Source: Capsulimonas corticalis (GTDB taxonomy: Bacteria > Armatimonadota > Armatimonadia > Armatimonadales > Capsulimonadaceae). From it: a stretch of DNA of 64,000 nt. Below the pieces are notes generated by a model. It was not told where the DNA came from. It saw only the letters and a program-made list of their open reading frames with translations, and made no database searches. The translations under genes and the position numbers were made by a program. Position 1 is the stretch's first letter. Each line of letters starts with the position of its first letter. Positions 17,481 through 26,500 of this stretch are shown piece by piece. Location: positions 3,038,001 through 3,102,000 of the forward strand of contig NZ_AP025739.1 in the NCBI RefSeq assembly GCF_003574315.2, given 5' to 3'.

Positions 17481-18269
17481 TTATTTTGTCTGAAGCTGGA
17501 GATATCCCATGGCTTGCGGGGAGAGGTGCGGGCAGCCATAGACGACCGGCGCCCAGTCCATCGCCAGCAGGCGGCGCGCTTCGCCGGCGGGGGCGGGGAG
17601 GTATTTGTAGCGGATGAAGTTCGCGCGCATCGTCAGCGGAGCGTACTTGTTTCGTCCCAAACGGCGCAGCGCCGAGGCGGGGATCGCCATATCGACGATC
17701 CAGCCGCCATGCGCGTCGATCCGCGCGGCCGTGCGCCAGCCGTCGAGATCCCAGGAAAGATCCGTCCACCAATCCCGCTGTGAGACCTCCGATTCCAGAA
17801 GGCCGTCGGCGTCGCTGCGCGGCTCGGCGGTCAGGGTCGCGAGCTGATCGAACGTATCGTTGCTGGGGCTGACCTCCAGCTCGATCCACTGCCGCGCGTC
17901 GCCTTTCACGTCCAGAAAAACCTCCACGGCGTCGCCTTTCCAGATCGGGGAATCATGCCCATGATTGGGAATGTATTGTTGGTCGTCGTCGCAGAGAAAG
18001 CGGACGTAGAGCGCGTCTTCCGACCAGAGGAGCTTGACTTGCGTGGCGAGGGGGTGGAGATCTTTTTGTTGATCTCCCAGACAAAGGCCCAGCGCGGGGA
18101 TCGCGGCGGCGTCCTTCCAGGCGGGATCCGCCGGGTCCGCGTCCAATTTCGGCGTCGTGGGCGTACGGGGAACCGAAAGGGTGGGCGGCGTGCGCGCGAG
18201 GGCAAAACCGCTTTGCGCCGTTCCGAGCGACAAAGCGGCCAAGTATGCGATGGTTACGATCGATTTCAT
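17481..18269 (-). CDS. Secreted CBM9-like carbohydrate-binding protein
   Basis: 262 aa with a signal peptide (ends near FALA). The rest is one CBM9-like domain: LDADPADPAWKDAAAI at the N-terminus, VKLLWSEDALYVRF, then WKGDAVEVFLD and the C-terminal strands. This fold binds chain ends of cellulose or xylan in known members. It carries no catalytic domain of its own. It is last in the minus-strand operon pilin 5, lipoprotein, CBM9-like, so it is a candidate secreted glycan-binding partner for that pilin. Confidence 0.82.
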   Translation of the reverse strand: MKSIVTIAYLAALSLGTAQSGFALARTPPTLSVPRTPTTPKLDADPADPAWKDAAAIPALGLCLGDQQKDLHPLATQVKLLWSEDALYVRFLCDDDQQYIPNHGHDSPIWKGDAVEVFLDVKGDARQWIELEVSPSNDTFDQLATLTAEPRSDADGLLESEVSQRDWWTDLSWDLDGWRTAARIDAHGGWIVDMAIPASALRRLGRNKYAPLTMRANFIRYKYLPAPAGEARRLLAMDWAPVVYGCPHLSPQAMGYLQLQTK

Positions 18270-18323
18270 CTCTGTGAGTTGGCCTTGGCGGGGGATTATT
18301 TTTGTTACAAGCGCTTGGAAAAA

Positions 18324-18363
18324 GCCCGCGACGTTTTATTGGATTGCGTGTTTCGTCGCGGGC
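18324..18363 (-). terminator. Terminator/attenuator after the lipoprotein gene
   Basis: GCCCGCGACG with CGTCGCGGGC (10-bp stem, 20-nt loop), followed on the minus strand by TTTTTCC. It lies between the lipoprotein (18380) and the CBM9-like gene (18269), so it may reduce rather than end transcription into the latter. Confidence 0.75.
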
Positions 18364-18379
18364 CGATCGTCCCAGAAGA

Positions 18380-18652
18380 TTAGTGTTTGGACATATTGAA
18401 GAACATCTCCCCATGACCTCGCCCGAGTGAATCGAACTGCTGCTTATCTTCCGGTGAGAGTTTCTGGTAGTCTCCGCCGGTGTCCTTGATTTTTTGGGCG
18501 ATCCAGGATTGCGTTTCCGGCGGAGTGCTGTTCGCGGGAGATACGGCCACCGGGGAATCCGGCGCTCCTTTACTTCCGCATCCGAAGAGAAAGAAACTCC
18601 CGAACAGCACGCTGCAAACGACAAACATGCCCTTGTGTAATGGACATTTCAC
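18380..18652 (-). CDS. Small lipoprotein downstream of pilin 5
   Basis: 90-aa predicted lipoprotein. Hydrophobic leader ending SFFLFGC (lipobox), a Pro/Ser linker, then a charged helical tail (TQSWIAQKIKDTGGDYQ, KLSPEDKQQFDSLG). It starts 15 nt after the pilin 5 stop, so cotranscription is near certain. It repeats the layout at 3616 and 8518. The LSPEDKQQ stretch resembles MTPEQKQA in the 3616 protein, hinting at a shared tail motif. Confidence 0.8.
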   Translation of the reverse strand: MKCPLHKGMFVVCSVLFGSFFLFGCGSKGAPDSPVAVSPANSTPPETQSWIAQKIKDTGGDYQKLSPEDKQQFDSLGRGHGEMFFNMSKH

Positions 18653-18667
18653 GAAGACTTTACCTTT

Positions 18668-19471
18668 CTACTGGCAGTTAATCGTGGATTCATTGTTGCA
18701 GCTGGGATCGGCGGCGGGATATTTGCTCGCGTCAAATTGATTGTCTTCGCAGCCCACTCCTGGTTTGCAGCGAACGTCCCAGTTCTCGTCCTTCAAGGTT
18801 CCTTGCTTGAAGAACTTTACATGACCATCGCAAAAAGCGAAGTTTGCCCCGGCTGTGTGCCGCCATGCGACTTGCTTATTATTCCAAAACGTTCCTAAAT
18901 AGTCGTTGGCCCAGCTTTCCGAGGAGTGATCCTTGATCATGGCGGGATGCGGGGTCGCGCTTTCACCCGCCGATTCCGCGAGACCGTTCCCTGCTAAATT
19001 CGTCACGCTGTCAAAAGCGAACACGATAGTCGCCGGGGCATCGATTTTCGCGATCGATACGGTGTCTCCATAGAACTCCGCGCCGGCGCGGCTTCCGAGC
19101 GGTCTTGGGTCCAGCAGTCCCCAAACTTGCGAGTTGACTGAATAGGTGCTTTTTCGTGTGGCGACATCCGGGCAGCTAATCACCGATGCTCCCGCGCCTT
19201 GCCCCGTATTGGGGTCGTAATTTTTGATGTACGGTGAAAGCTGAGGCCACACGCTGCCGCCGAAGGGCGAATACGAAAAGCCCCCCTTCTCATCGTAGTC
19301 CTGTACGTATTGCACGGCGGCTAACCCAATCTGCTTGAGGTTACTGGCGCAGCTGATCTGCCGGGCCTTTTCGCGAGCCTTGGCGAAGACAGGGAAAAGA
19401 ATCGCCGCAAGTATCGCAATGATTGCGATAACTACGAGAAGCTCGATCAATGTAAAACCTTTGCTCTTCAT
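18668..19471 (-). CDS. DUF1559 prepilin-like protein 5
   Basis: DUF1559 pilin-like protein of 267 aa: MKSKG before [12 protein letters not shown], then [19 protein letters not shown], variable head, and the ending [19 protein letters not shown] five bases before the ATG fixes the start. It leads the operon with the lipoprotein at 18380 and the CBM9-like gene at 17481, driven by a near-consensus promoter. Confidence 0.92.
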   Translation of the reverse strand: MKSKGFTLIELLVVIAIIAILAAILFPVFAKAREKARQISCASNLKQIGLAAVQYVQDYDEKGGFSYSPFGGSVWPQLSPYIKNYDPNTGQGAGASVISCPDVATRKSTYSVNSQVWGLLDPRPLGSRAGAEFYGDTVSIAKIDAPATIVFAFDSVTNLAGNGLAESAGESATPHPAMIKDHSSESWANDYLGTFWNNKQVAWRHTAGANFAFCDGHVKFFKQGTLKDENWDVRCKPGVGCEDNQFDASKYPAADPSCNNESTINCQ

Positions 19472-19525
19472 AAGTTCTCCTTGAATACGAATGTATTAGG
19501 CGCTTCATTTGCGCTTTATGAACCG

Positions 19526-19554
19526 AGTATATCACAGGATTGCATATCAGTCAA
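19526..19554 (-). promoter_or_regulatory. Promoter of the pilin 5 operon
   Basis: Minus strand: TTGACT (19554-19549), 17-bp spacer, TATACT (19531-19526), about 55 nt from the ATG. Confidence 0.85.
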
Positions 19555-19704
19555 TAATAATTTTACATGTCTTGTTTTTTGCCTGGGACTTGTCACATGA
19601 AAATCCCCTCACACGCTCGTTCAGACAGTCTGAATACGACTTTTTGTGAGCGATTCCCACTCATCCATGGCGAAACAAGCGCCGTTGAGATAACTACGGC
19701 TAAT

Positions 19705-19734
19705 TTGTAAAATAAATATTGACAAGAAGGCGAA
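19705..19734 (+). promoter_or_regulatory. Duplicated promoter block, copy 1
   Basis: AATATTGACAAGAAGGCGAA in an AT-rich setting. It matches ATATTGACAAGTAGGCGATG upstream of the hydrolase gene (21019-21046) closely across about 28 bp. Likely binding site shared by the regulator gene and its target. Confidence 0.55.
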
Positions 19735-19740
19735 GAAAGA

Positions 19741-19769
19741 TTGACCAATGGGGAGAACGATGTTATACT
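19741..19769 (+). promoter_or_regulatory. Promoter of GntR/LacI regulator 2
   Basis: TTGACC (19741-19746), 17-bp spacer, TATACT (19764-19769). The expected transcription start (about seven bases downstream) coincides with the GTG start codon at 19776. Confidence 0.82.
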
Positions 19770-19775
19770 AAGGCC

Positions 19776-20969
19776 GTGACTATTGAATTCAAACCGAGAA
19801 AATACGAGCGCCTTGCTTCCGAACTGCGCGATCTCATTCGCGGAGGGTCCCTGAAGCCCGGCGACCAGCTTCCGACCTTCGCCGAGCTGCATCTGAAGTC
19901 CGGGATCACCAAGCCGACCATCATCCGCGCGCATACGCTGCTGGAGCGCGAGGGGCTGATCACGCGGCGGCGCGGGCACGGGACGTTTGTCGCGGAGCCG
20001 GCGGCCGGCGCCGCCGCCGGGCCGATGACGGACACCATCGCCGTCTTCACGCCATACGGCGGCGTCGCCGCGCAGCGGACGTACCATTCGCCCGGCTGGG
20101 CGATCCATACCACGGCGGGAGTATTGGAGCGGGTCTCGGAGGCCGGCAAGCACGCGATCCTGCTGCATCCCGATCGCGTGACTGAGCGCGACATTGAATG
20201 GCTGACCACGCAGCGTACGCTGGGAGCGATCGTTTACGGAGAAAATGAGCTGGATGTCGCTCACTTGCAGATGATCATCTCCTCGTTTGTGAAGGCCGGC
20301 GTGCCGATCGCGGAGATGGATCAGCCCCCCGGCAGCGTCGTCTGCGACCGCGTGGAGTCCGATCATGAGCAGGGCGCGTATGAATTGACGCAATGGCTGA
20401 TCGCGCGCGGTCGCCGGCGTATTCTGCCGATTATGCCGCTGACGGACGAGTTCCACTGGGGGGCGCGCCGCATCGCGGGATATGAGCGGGCGATGCGCGA
20501 AGCTGGTCTGGCGCCGATGGCGCCGATCGGCAACCCCGTGCCGGGAGACGCGCCCGTGACCCGGGCCGAATTCGACGCAGTGACCCGTACGCGCGCCGCG
20601 ACTCTGATCGAAGTGATGGTTGGCGACGACGCGTGCGACGCCCTGCTGCTGGCGACCGACGGATTGGTGTTCAGCTACGCGGCCGCCTGTCGGATGTTCG
20701 GCAGGCAGCCGAACCGCGACGTGCTTCTGGCGGGATATGACAACTACTGGGAGGACGCCCCGGAGCGCGAGGCCGGATGGGAGACGGCGCGGCCGGACAT
20801 CACCGTCGATAAAGACAACCACAGGATCGGCGCGGAACTTGTTCAGCTCCTCCTCGACCGCCTGGAAGGACGATTGCCCAGCGAGCCGCAGCTCCGAATG
20901 ATCCCTCCCAAAGTGATCGTCCTTTCGGACGCCGTCGGCGATCCGAAAATCCTTCCACAAAACGCATAA
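19776..20969 (+). CDS. GntR/LacI hybrid transcriptional regulator 2 (probably leaderless)
   Basis: 397-aa AraR-type regulator. The GntR winged helix spans residues about 10-70 (YERLASELRDLIRGGSLKPG; THREE conserved blocks through ITRRRGHGTFV), followed by a LacI-type effector domain with LLATDGLVFSY and NRDVLLAGYDN. An upstream in-frame ATG (19719) lies before the promoter, so GTG 19776 is the credible start. No ribosome site precedes it, consistent with leaderless translation. It is upstream of the long apiose-related gene run in the same direction and shares a promoter block with that run, so it is the best candidate regulator of the run. The effector is unknown. Confidence 0.85.
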   Translation: MTIEFKPRKYERLASELRDLIRGGSLKPGDQLPTFAELHLKSGITKPTIIRAHTLLEREGLITRRRGHGTFVAEPAAGAAAGPMTDTIAVFTPYGGVAAQRTYHSPGWAIHTTAGVLERVSEAGKHAILLHPDRVTERDIEWLTTQRTLGAIVYGENELDVAHLQMIISSFVKAGVPIAEMDQPPGSVVCDRVESDHEQGAYELTQWLIARGRRRILPIMPLTDEFHWGARRIAGYERAMREAGLAPMAPIGNPVPGDAPVTRAEFDAVTRTRAATLIEVMVGDDACDALLLATDGLVFSYAAACRMFGRQPNRDVLLAGYDNYWEDAPEREAGWETARPDITVDKDNHRIGAELVQLLLDRLEGRLPSEPQLRMIPPKVIVLSDAVGDPKILPQNA

Positions 20970-20998
20970 GTAAATTTATTATTTACTTATGCGTTTTT
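20962..20998 (+). terminator. Terminator overlapping the regulator 2 stop codon
   Basis: ACGCATAAGTAAAT (20962-20975) pairs perfectly with ATTTACTTATGCGT (20981-20994) around a TTATT loop, followed by a T-run. The stop codon TAA (20967-20969) lies inside the left arm. Confidence 0.8.
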
Positions 20999-21018
20999 GC
21001 GAATAATTTCGCGCGGAT

Positions 21019-21059
21019 GTATAAAATATATTGACAAGTAGGCGATGGTGGAGTATGAT
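21019..21059 (+). promoter_or_regulatory. Promoter of the apiose-related gene run (duplicated block, copy 2)
   Basis: TTGACA (21031-21036), 17-bp spacer, TATGAT (21054-21059). The stretch 21019-21046 repeats the block at 19705-19734. Confidence 0.82.
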
Positions 21060-21127
21060 ATTCTGACAATCGTCTTAAGTTTTGTCGCGCCTGTCGCCAT
21101 ACAGCATTTCCACTAAAGAAGGTTTCC

Positions 21128-23284
21128 ATGCATTCCAGCACCCTGACTTACGAATCCTCCGCCGAGACTTTCGCCAAGCCGGAGACGTTCCAGATTTCCG
21201 GTCCCGGTCTGACGCTGACGTTTTCGCTGTCGGACGGACGCCTCGCGCTGGCTCAGATGCAGCGTGAGGATGGAAAAACGCTGCTGCATTGCGAAGCGGA
21301 GGACGAACTTGCTCATAGCGGCGCCGTGGGAAATCCGCTTGCCGTGATCGTTCGGCGCGGACCGGGCATGGGGCAGCGGTTTGGGCTGGAGGCGTTCCGG
21401 ATCACCGGTATGTCGCGCGGCGAGCGCCGCCTGCTCGCCTATTTCGATCATGAAACGCTGCCGCTGCAATTCGCGCTCGAGGTTTCGGTGGAGGGCCATG
21501 TGGCGTCGTGGCGCGGTCAAGCGGGCTGGAACGGCGATGAGACCTGGGAGGCGGATTTCTACCTGCCGCTGTTCTCACGCATCGTCTTCGATCACGCAGA
21601 GACGGATCGGGCGATCCTGCCGGCGAACTCCGGATCCGTGTTTTCGGGGCTGAATGGCCGGGCCGTGTGCCGCACGTACATCGGTAACTTTGCGTCGCCG
21701 GTGATGCTGGCGGAAGGCGGCGGACGCGGCCTCGCTCTGCTGGACGACAACCTGGCCGACTACGCCGCCGAACCCGGCGCTTGTGTCCAGCGCGCCTTTT
21801 GCGCAGGCTCTTTCTTTCCGCCAGCGTTGGAAGGGGAAGAACGTCTGGCCGGAGAAGAAGACCTGGGGCCGTTTGTCGGCGTGCGCCACACGCGCCGCTT
21901 TCGCGCCGTTTCGGAACTTGGACTGACGGACGACGACATGACGGCCGAGAATTGGAGCCGCACCCACGAGGCTCCCATGGAGCTGCGCGGCGACGCCGCC
22001 GATTTCGGGCCGATTCGAACGTACGCCTATCATGGCTCCTGGAAAGCCGGCGCGCTCTGGCTGCGCGAGCGCCGCGCTCATGTGGCGCTGCGCCGCTCCC
22101 CGGCGCAGTGGTGGCGGAACACGACGTTTGTTTCGGAGGATATGGGCGACGCCATGGTGCGCCGGAACCAATCCTTTCACGATTATCCCACGCTGCTGGA
22201 GAACAAGCGCGCGATTGGAAGCGACGTCTTCCACCTGCCGGGATTCCATGACGCCGAGATGCTGGGCGACACGCACAACTGGCAGAACCGGGGCGATTAT
22301 CACTACGCCGCCGAAAACTTAGGAGGCCCGAGCGCCGCGCGCGCCGGCGTGGACGCCGTCCACCGCGCCGGCGGACGCGTCTTCTACTATGTCGAGGGAC
22401 TGATCCTCTGGAAACGGTCGCGAATCGGCAAATCGCGCGGCCGCGACTGGGCGCTGCTTCAGGAGGACGGGACGCCGTACGAGCACTACAAGGGCTTCTG
22501 GCATCCCTGTCCCGCCTGCCCGGAATGGGCCGACTGGCTCGCCGAGTCCTGCGCGGACATCGTGCGCTCGCTCGGAGTCGACGGTTTCTTTATCGATTCG
22601 ATCGGCGCGACGGATTACCATCGCTGCTTCAATCCGGCCCACAATCACCCGCATCCGGATATCTGGACCTGGGGCGTGCGCGATCTGCTGCGGCGCGTGC
22701 GCGCGGCGGTGGACCGGGTCAATCCCGAGACGGTGCTGCTGATCGAAGGCGCGGCGGACCTGGCGCGCGAATTCGTGGACGGCTCCCTATCGCACACGCA
22801 CGATTGGAGCAAGGACAGCTTCGGCGTCCCGCTGCTGCGCTTCCTGCATCCCGAAATGCGCGTCTTTGAAAGCTGGGGAGACAGTCCCGCGAAATCCCCT
22901 CGGGCGCGGCACATCTGGAACGCCGTTCACGGACACCGGATCTACGCGCATGAACCCGCGCGCGCCCAGATGGGCGATTTGGCTCGTCGCACACGCCGTT
23001 ACTTCGATTCCTTCCCCGAAATCACCGAAGCGCCAATGTCCGTCGCCGACATCGAAGTGTCGAGCCCCGGCGCCATCGCCGCCTTGTTTGAGAGCCTGCC
23101 TCCCGTCGTCACGGTCGGATCGACTTCGGGAGCAGCCTGCGAAATCGACCTGACACTGCCCCTGGGCATGGCGGCGGGCGTACTGTTCGACCGCGTGACC
23201 GGTGACCGCGTTCCCGTTCATGCGGGAACGGCGCGCGTTGCGCTGGAGGGGCATGATTTCCGGGCTTATGAGGTGAGAGTTTGA
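21128..23284 (+). CDS. Putative cytoplasmic glycoside hydrolase (DUF6259-like)
   Basis: 718 aa, no signal peptide. The N-terminal half looks like a beta-sandwich domain (residues 20-300). The C-terminal half looks like a TIM barrel: GRVFYYVEGLILW, GVDGFFIDSIGA and NPETVLLIEGA are spaced like successive barrel strands with acidic ends. Asp in FFIDSIG and Glu in LIEGA are candidate catalytic residues, by position only. I assign it to the DUF6259 type from memory of that family's layout, without a search. AGAAGG five bases before the ATG supports the start. It is the first gene of the run that contains apiose catabolism, so it may hydrolyse an imported oligosaccharide. Confidence 0.65.
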   Translation: MHSSTLTYESSAETFAKPETFQISGPGLTLTFSLSDGRLALAQMQREDGKTLLHCEAEDELAHSGAVGNPLAVIVRRGPGMGQRFGLEAFRITGMSRGERRLLAYFDHETLPLQFALEVSVEGHVASWRGQAGWNGDETWEADFYLPLFSRIVFDHAETDRAILPANSGSVFSGLNGRAVCRTYIGNFASPVMLAEGGGRGLALLDDNLADYAAEPGACVQRAFCAGSFFPPALEGEERLAGEEDLGPFVGVRHTRRFRAVSELGLTDDDMTAENWSRTHEAPMELRGDAADFGPIRTYAYHGSWKAGALWLRERRAHVALRRSPAQWWRNTTFVSEDMGDAMVRRNQSFHDYPTLLENKRAIGSDVFHLPGFHDAEMLGDTHNWQNRGDYHYAAENLGGPSAARAGVDAVHRAGGRVFYYVEGLILWKRSRIGKSRGRDWALLQEDGTPYEHYKGFWHPCPACPEWADWLAESCADIVRSLGVDGFFIDSIGATDYHRCFNPAHNHPHPDIWTWGVRDLLRRVRAAVDRVNPETVLLIEGAADLAREFVDGSLSHTHDWSKDSFGVPLLRFLHPEMRVFESWGDSPAKSPRARHIWNAVHGHRIYAHEPARAQMGDLARRTRRYFDSFPEITEAPMSVADIEVSSPGAIAALFESLPPVVTVGSTSGAACEIDLTLPLGMAAGVLFDRVTGDRVPVHAGTARVALEGHDFRAYEVRV

Positions 23285-23291
23285 GATGCCC

Positions 23292-23444
23292 TGCAAACCC
23301 ACCCCCGGCCTTCGGCCGACCCCTCCCGCCGACGGGAAGGGTGAGTAAGATCGCCTCTTATGGTAGCGGCCTGCGATAACACGCTCTGAAATAACCCTTC
23401 CCGTCGGCGGGAGGGGTGGCGCGAAGCGCCGGGGTGGGTTTGCA
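23292..23444. repeat. 153-bp long-inverted-repeat element, copy 1
   Basis: Outer arms TGCAAACCCACCCC and GGGGTGGGTTTGCA, then small hairpins (GGCC-TTC-GGCC on the left; GGCGC-TTC-GCGCC on the right, read inward), then CTCCCGCCGACGGGAAGGGT and its inverse. The two sub-hairpins differ in sequence but keep pairing. A second copy lies at 61867-62020. No coding capacity. It resembles palindromic REP/MITE-like units and sits between two genes read in the same direction. Confidence 0.85.
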
Positions 23445-23513
23445 GGGGCCGCCCGAAGGCTAGGTGCGAGTTTGAGGGACCATCCCCATGATGAAACAGA
23501 CAGGAATTCTCGG

Positions 23514-26500
23514 ATGAATATCACGAAGGCTTGCGCGGCGGCGCTGGCGCTGCTGCCGTTTGCCGCCGGTTCACTGTGCCATGCGCAGATGGTGACCGGT
23601 TCGGGCATGGTCGATTACGATCAAACGCTGGGTTTGGGGGGCGGCAAGGCGGCGCGGGGGTATTCGGCGTCGCTGGTGGAGAGCAGCATTCCCGGCAATG
23701 TGATGTGGCCGGGCGAGCAGCCGAAGTTTACGTTTCAGGTTGTCAATACCACCGGGCAGGCGATCGATGCGCGGGGCAGGGTCGAGGTGATCGGCTATGG
23801 GACGCGCGGCCGGCCGGGCGATGTGTGGACGCCGACGATGTTCAAGATCGCCGACGCGGCGTCGGTTCCGGTCTCCGTGCATATTGCGCCGAATGGATTC
23901 ATGGACCTTGTTGTCGCGCCGAAGATTCCCGCGCGGTTTGGCGGCTACGCGCTGGTGCTGGATCTGGGGCCGATGGGGCGGCAGTTTTTGACGAGCTGCG
24001 TCCGCACCTTCAAGGCGGATCCGCGCAAGGTGCAGTACCCGCACTTCTGTCTGGACGATCTCCCGCTACCGGTGCTGACGCGATTGGGAACGCATGCGAT
24101 CCGCTGGGGCGTCGGCTATAAGCCGACGACGGACAAAGATTTCGAGAGCTGGTACGCAGAGCGCGGCAAGGAGCTGAAGGCGTATCACGACGCCGGCGTC
24201 ACCGTGCTTTTTATGGCGGGCGGCGGCGAGTTCTATGGCGATATGCAGCCGCTTGGCCGTCCGCGCCCGTGGCTTGACGATCAGGGGGTGATGCAGGACA
24301 CCAAGTTCGACCTGGCCTGGAAGCCGAGCTACGATCCGGATTTCCAGAAGTTCTGCAATCGGTTCGCCCGCGACTACGGCTGGCCCAAAGGTCCTGTGAC
24401 GGCGTTTTCCCTCTGGAACGAACCCTGGGAAGGGATCTCCATCTCAGGATGGGGGGCGGATGTGCTGCGCTACCGGGAGATTTACACCCACATGTTCCAG
24501 GGCGTCGCCGCCGCGCGCCAAAGCGACGGCGTGCAGGTGCTGGTCGGCGGCGGCGATTCTTCGTCGAACGCCATGGATAAGTTTTTCACGGATGGCAAGA
24601 ACACGTTTGACCCGATGTTCGATTTTCTTTCGATCCACTATCAGGGGTTGTCGCCGACCTCCAACCTCAAGCACTGGATCGATCACAAAGGATATAACGG
24701 GCGAGTCAAGATCTGGGACACCGAAAGCTGGGTCGCCAATGTGGACGACCGCGTCGCCGCCGTCGTCGCCGGAGACCGGGCGGCGGGGTACGACCGCGCC
24801 ATGGGAGTGTACGGCGGGAATATCGTCGAGACGAAATCCACCAATCGGCGTCTGGCCGACGGCGGCGTCAAACCCGTCACGACGGTCAGCGCCTGGTCCA
24901 CGGCCGCCGCGGTCGGCGCGGCGACGCACTTTATCGGCGAGCGCACCTACCGAACGCTGCTGTTCCACAATGGCCTGCCCTGGGTGATGGTCTTCGACGG
25001 CGTGAATGGGAATGCCGAAGACGGGACCGTGGTGGTGGTCGGGGATCTCGGCGAGGAGTTCGGTGAGGACAACCTGCCGCCGCAATTCGCCGGCGCGCGC
25101 GGCTACGCCGAGCTGCGCCGCAAGGCCGCGTTGAAAAAGCAACTGGCCGCGCTGTCCGCCGATGCGTCGCCCGCGACTCGTCTCGCTCTGCAAACGCAGC
25201 TCGACACGCGGGACACGCTGACCGGCGCCCAGATGACTCTGCCCGACGGCGGCGGCAAGTACGGCCTTTACGACTTCTACGGCAACCCGGTCCCGTCGAA
25301 GGACGGCAGGATCGTGATCCCGCTCGATGGGCGCGGCTACTTCCTCCGCTCGGGTGGCGCGCGCGGCGGCTTCGCGAGTCTGGTGAGCGCATTGCAAACG
25401 GCGCGTCTCGATGGAATGGAGCCGATCGCCGTGGTCGCCCACGACATGACCGCGCCTGTCGAGAGCCATCCCGCCGTGCGTTTGTCCATGACCAACGTGC
25501 TGAACCGTCCGGTTGCGGGGCGTCTGTCCGTGACGCTCGGAGGCTTGAATGTCGCGTTCCCGAAGACGCTTCGCTTCGGGCCGAATCAGACGCTGACCGT
25601 GCCGGTGAAGGTCGGCGGCGGCGCGCCGAATCCCGCGAACGCCTACCCGATGTCCGTAACGTTTGACGCCGGCAAGGACGGCGTCTCCACGCATCAGGAA
25701 GTCATGCGCGTCAATTTTATTCCCCGAAAGACGATTGCGGTGGACGGCGATCTGACGGATTGGAGCGGCGTTTTGCCGCAGACGATCGCGGCCAGCGGCG
25801 CGAGCACGCCGACGATGATGGAGCAGGCGTGGCTGCCGTTCAAAGCCTTCAATTCCGGCGCCAAGAACGGCCTGGCGAACGCGTATCTGGCGTACGATGC
25901 GAAGTACTTCTACTTCGCCGCCAAGATCGCCGACAGCACGCCCGATCCCGGGATGGTGCGGTTCGCCAAACGCGACGACGACGCGTATTTCTATCCCGCG
26001 ACGTCTTACGCCAAGAACACTTCCAGTGGCTCGATCTTCTCGGCGCGGTGGACGGGGCAGATACAGCCGAAGTACTCTGAGACGTATACGTTTTCCACTG
26101 TCTCCGACGACGGCGTTCGTCTTTGGATCGACGGCAAGCCGGTAGTCGACAATTGGACTGACCACGGCCCGACCGAGGACGCCGGAACAGTGACATTGGA
26201 AGCCGGCCGCAAGTACGATATCAAGATGGAGTACTTCAACAGCGGGGGAGGCGGAACGGCGCAGCTCTTCTGGCGCAGTAATTCAGAGCCGCGCCAGATC
26301 GTCCCTTCGGACTGTTTGTTCGACGCCGGCGGCCATGCGGGCGGACTCACGGCGCAATACTCCATGGGAACGGCCCTTGCGGACGTGAAGGCCGCAAGGG
26401 TCGATCCCGTTATCAACTTTACGTGGGCGGACAAAGAGTATCCAGATCCGGTCTTTACGAGTTCGCCGATGCAGACGCTGACCTGGCCGGATGGGATTCG

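Larger units (their letters stand above)
19472..19775. other. 304-bp divergent regulatory region (pilin 5 / GntR regulator)
   Basis: Non-coding. It holds the pilin 5 promoter, a perfect 7-bp inverted repeat TTCAGAC-A-GTCTGAA (19620-19634), a block shared with the promoter at 21031 (19705-19734), and the regulator promoter. A reading frame running through it is interrupted functionally by that promoter, so I do not extend the regulator upstream. Confidence 0.65.

Noticed and set aside
19719-19775. Upstream ATG start for regulator 2
   Set aside because: It lies upstream of the TTGACC-17-TATACT promoter and adds a basic extension not expected before a GntR helix-turn-helix.
23292-23444. Insertion sequence
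   Set aside because: Has long inverted arms but only about 50 bp between them and no transposase frame; called a repeat element instead.
24444-26165. 573-codon open frame antisense to the clan-A glycosidase
   Set aside because: High-GC shadow frame: the plus-strand protein has clear signal peptide, catalytic motifs and modules, while the antisense translation is Arg/Gly/His-rich with no family motif or ribosome site.
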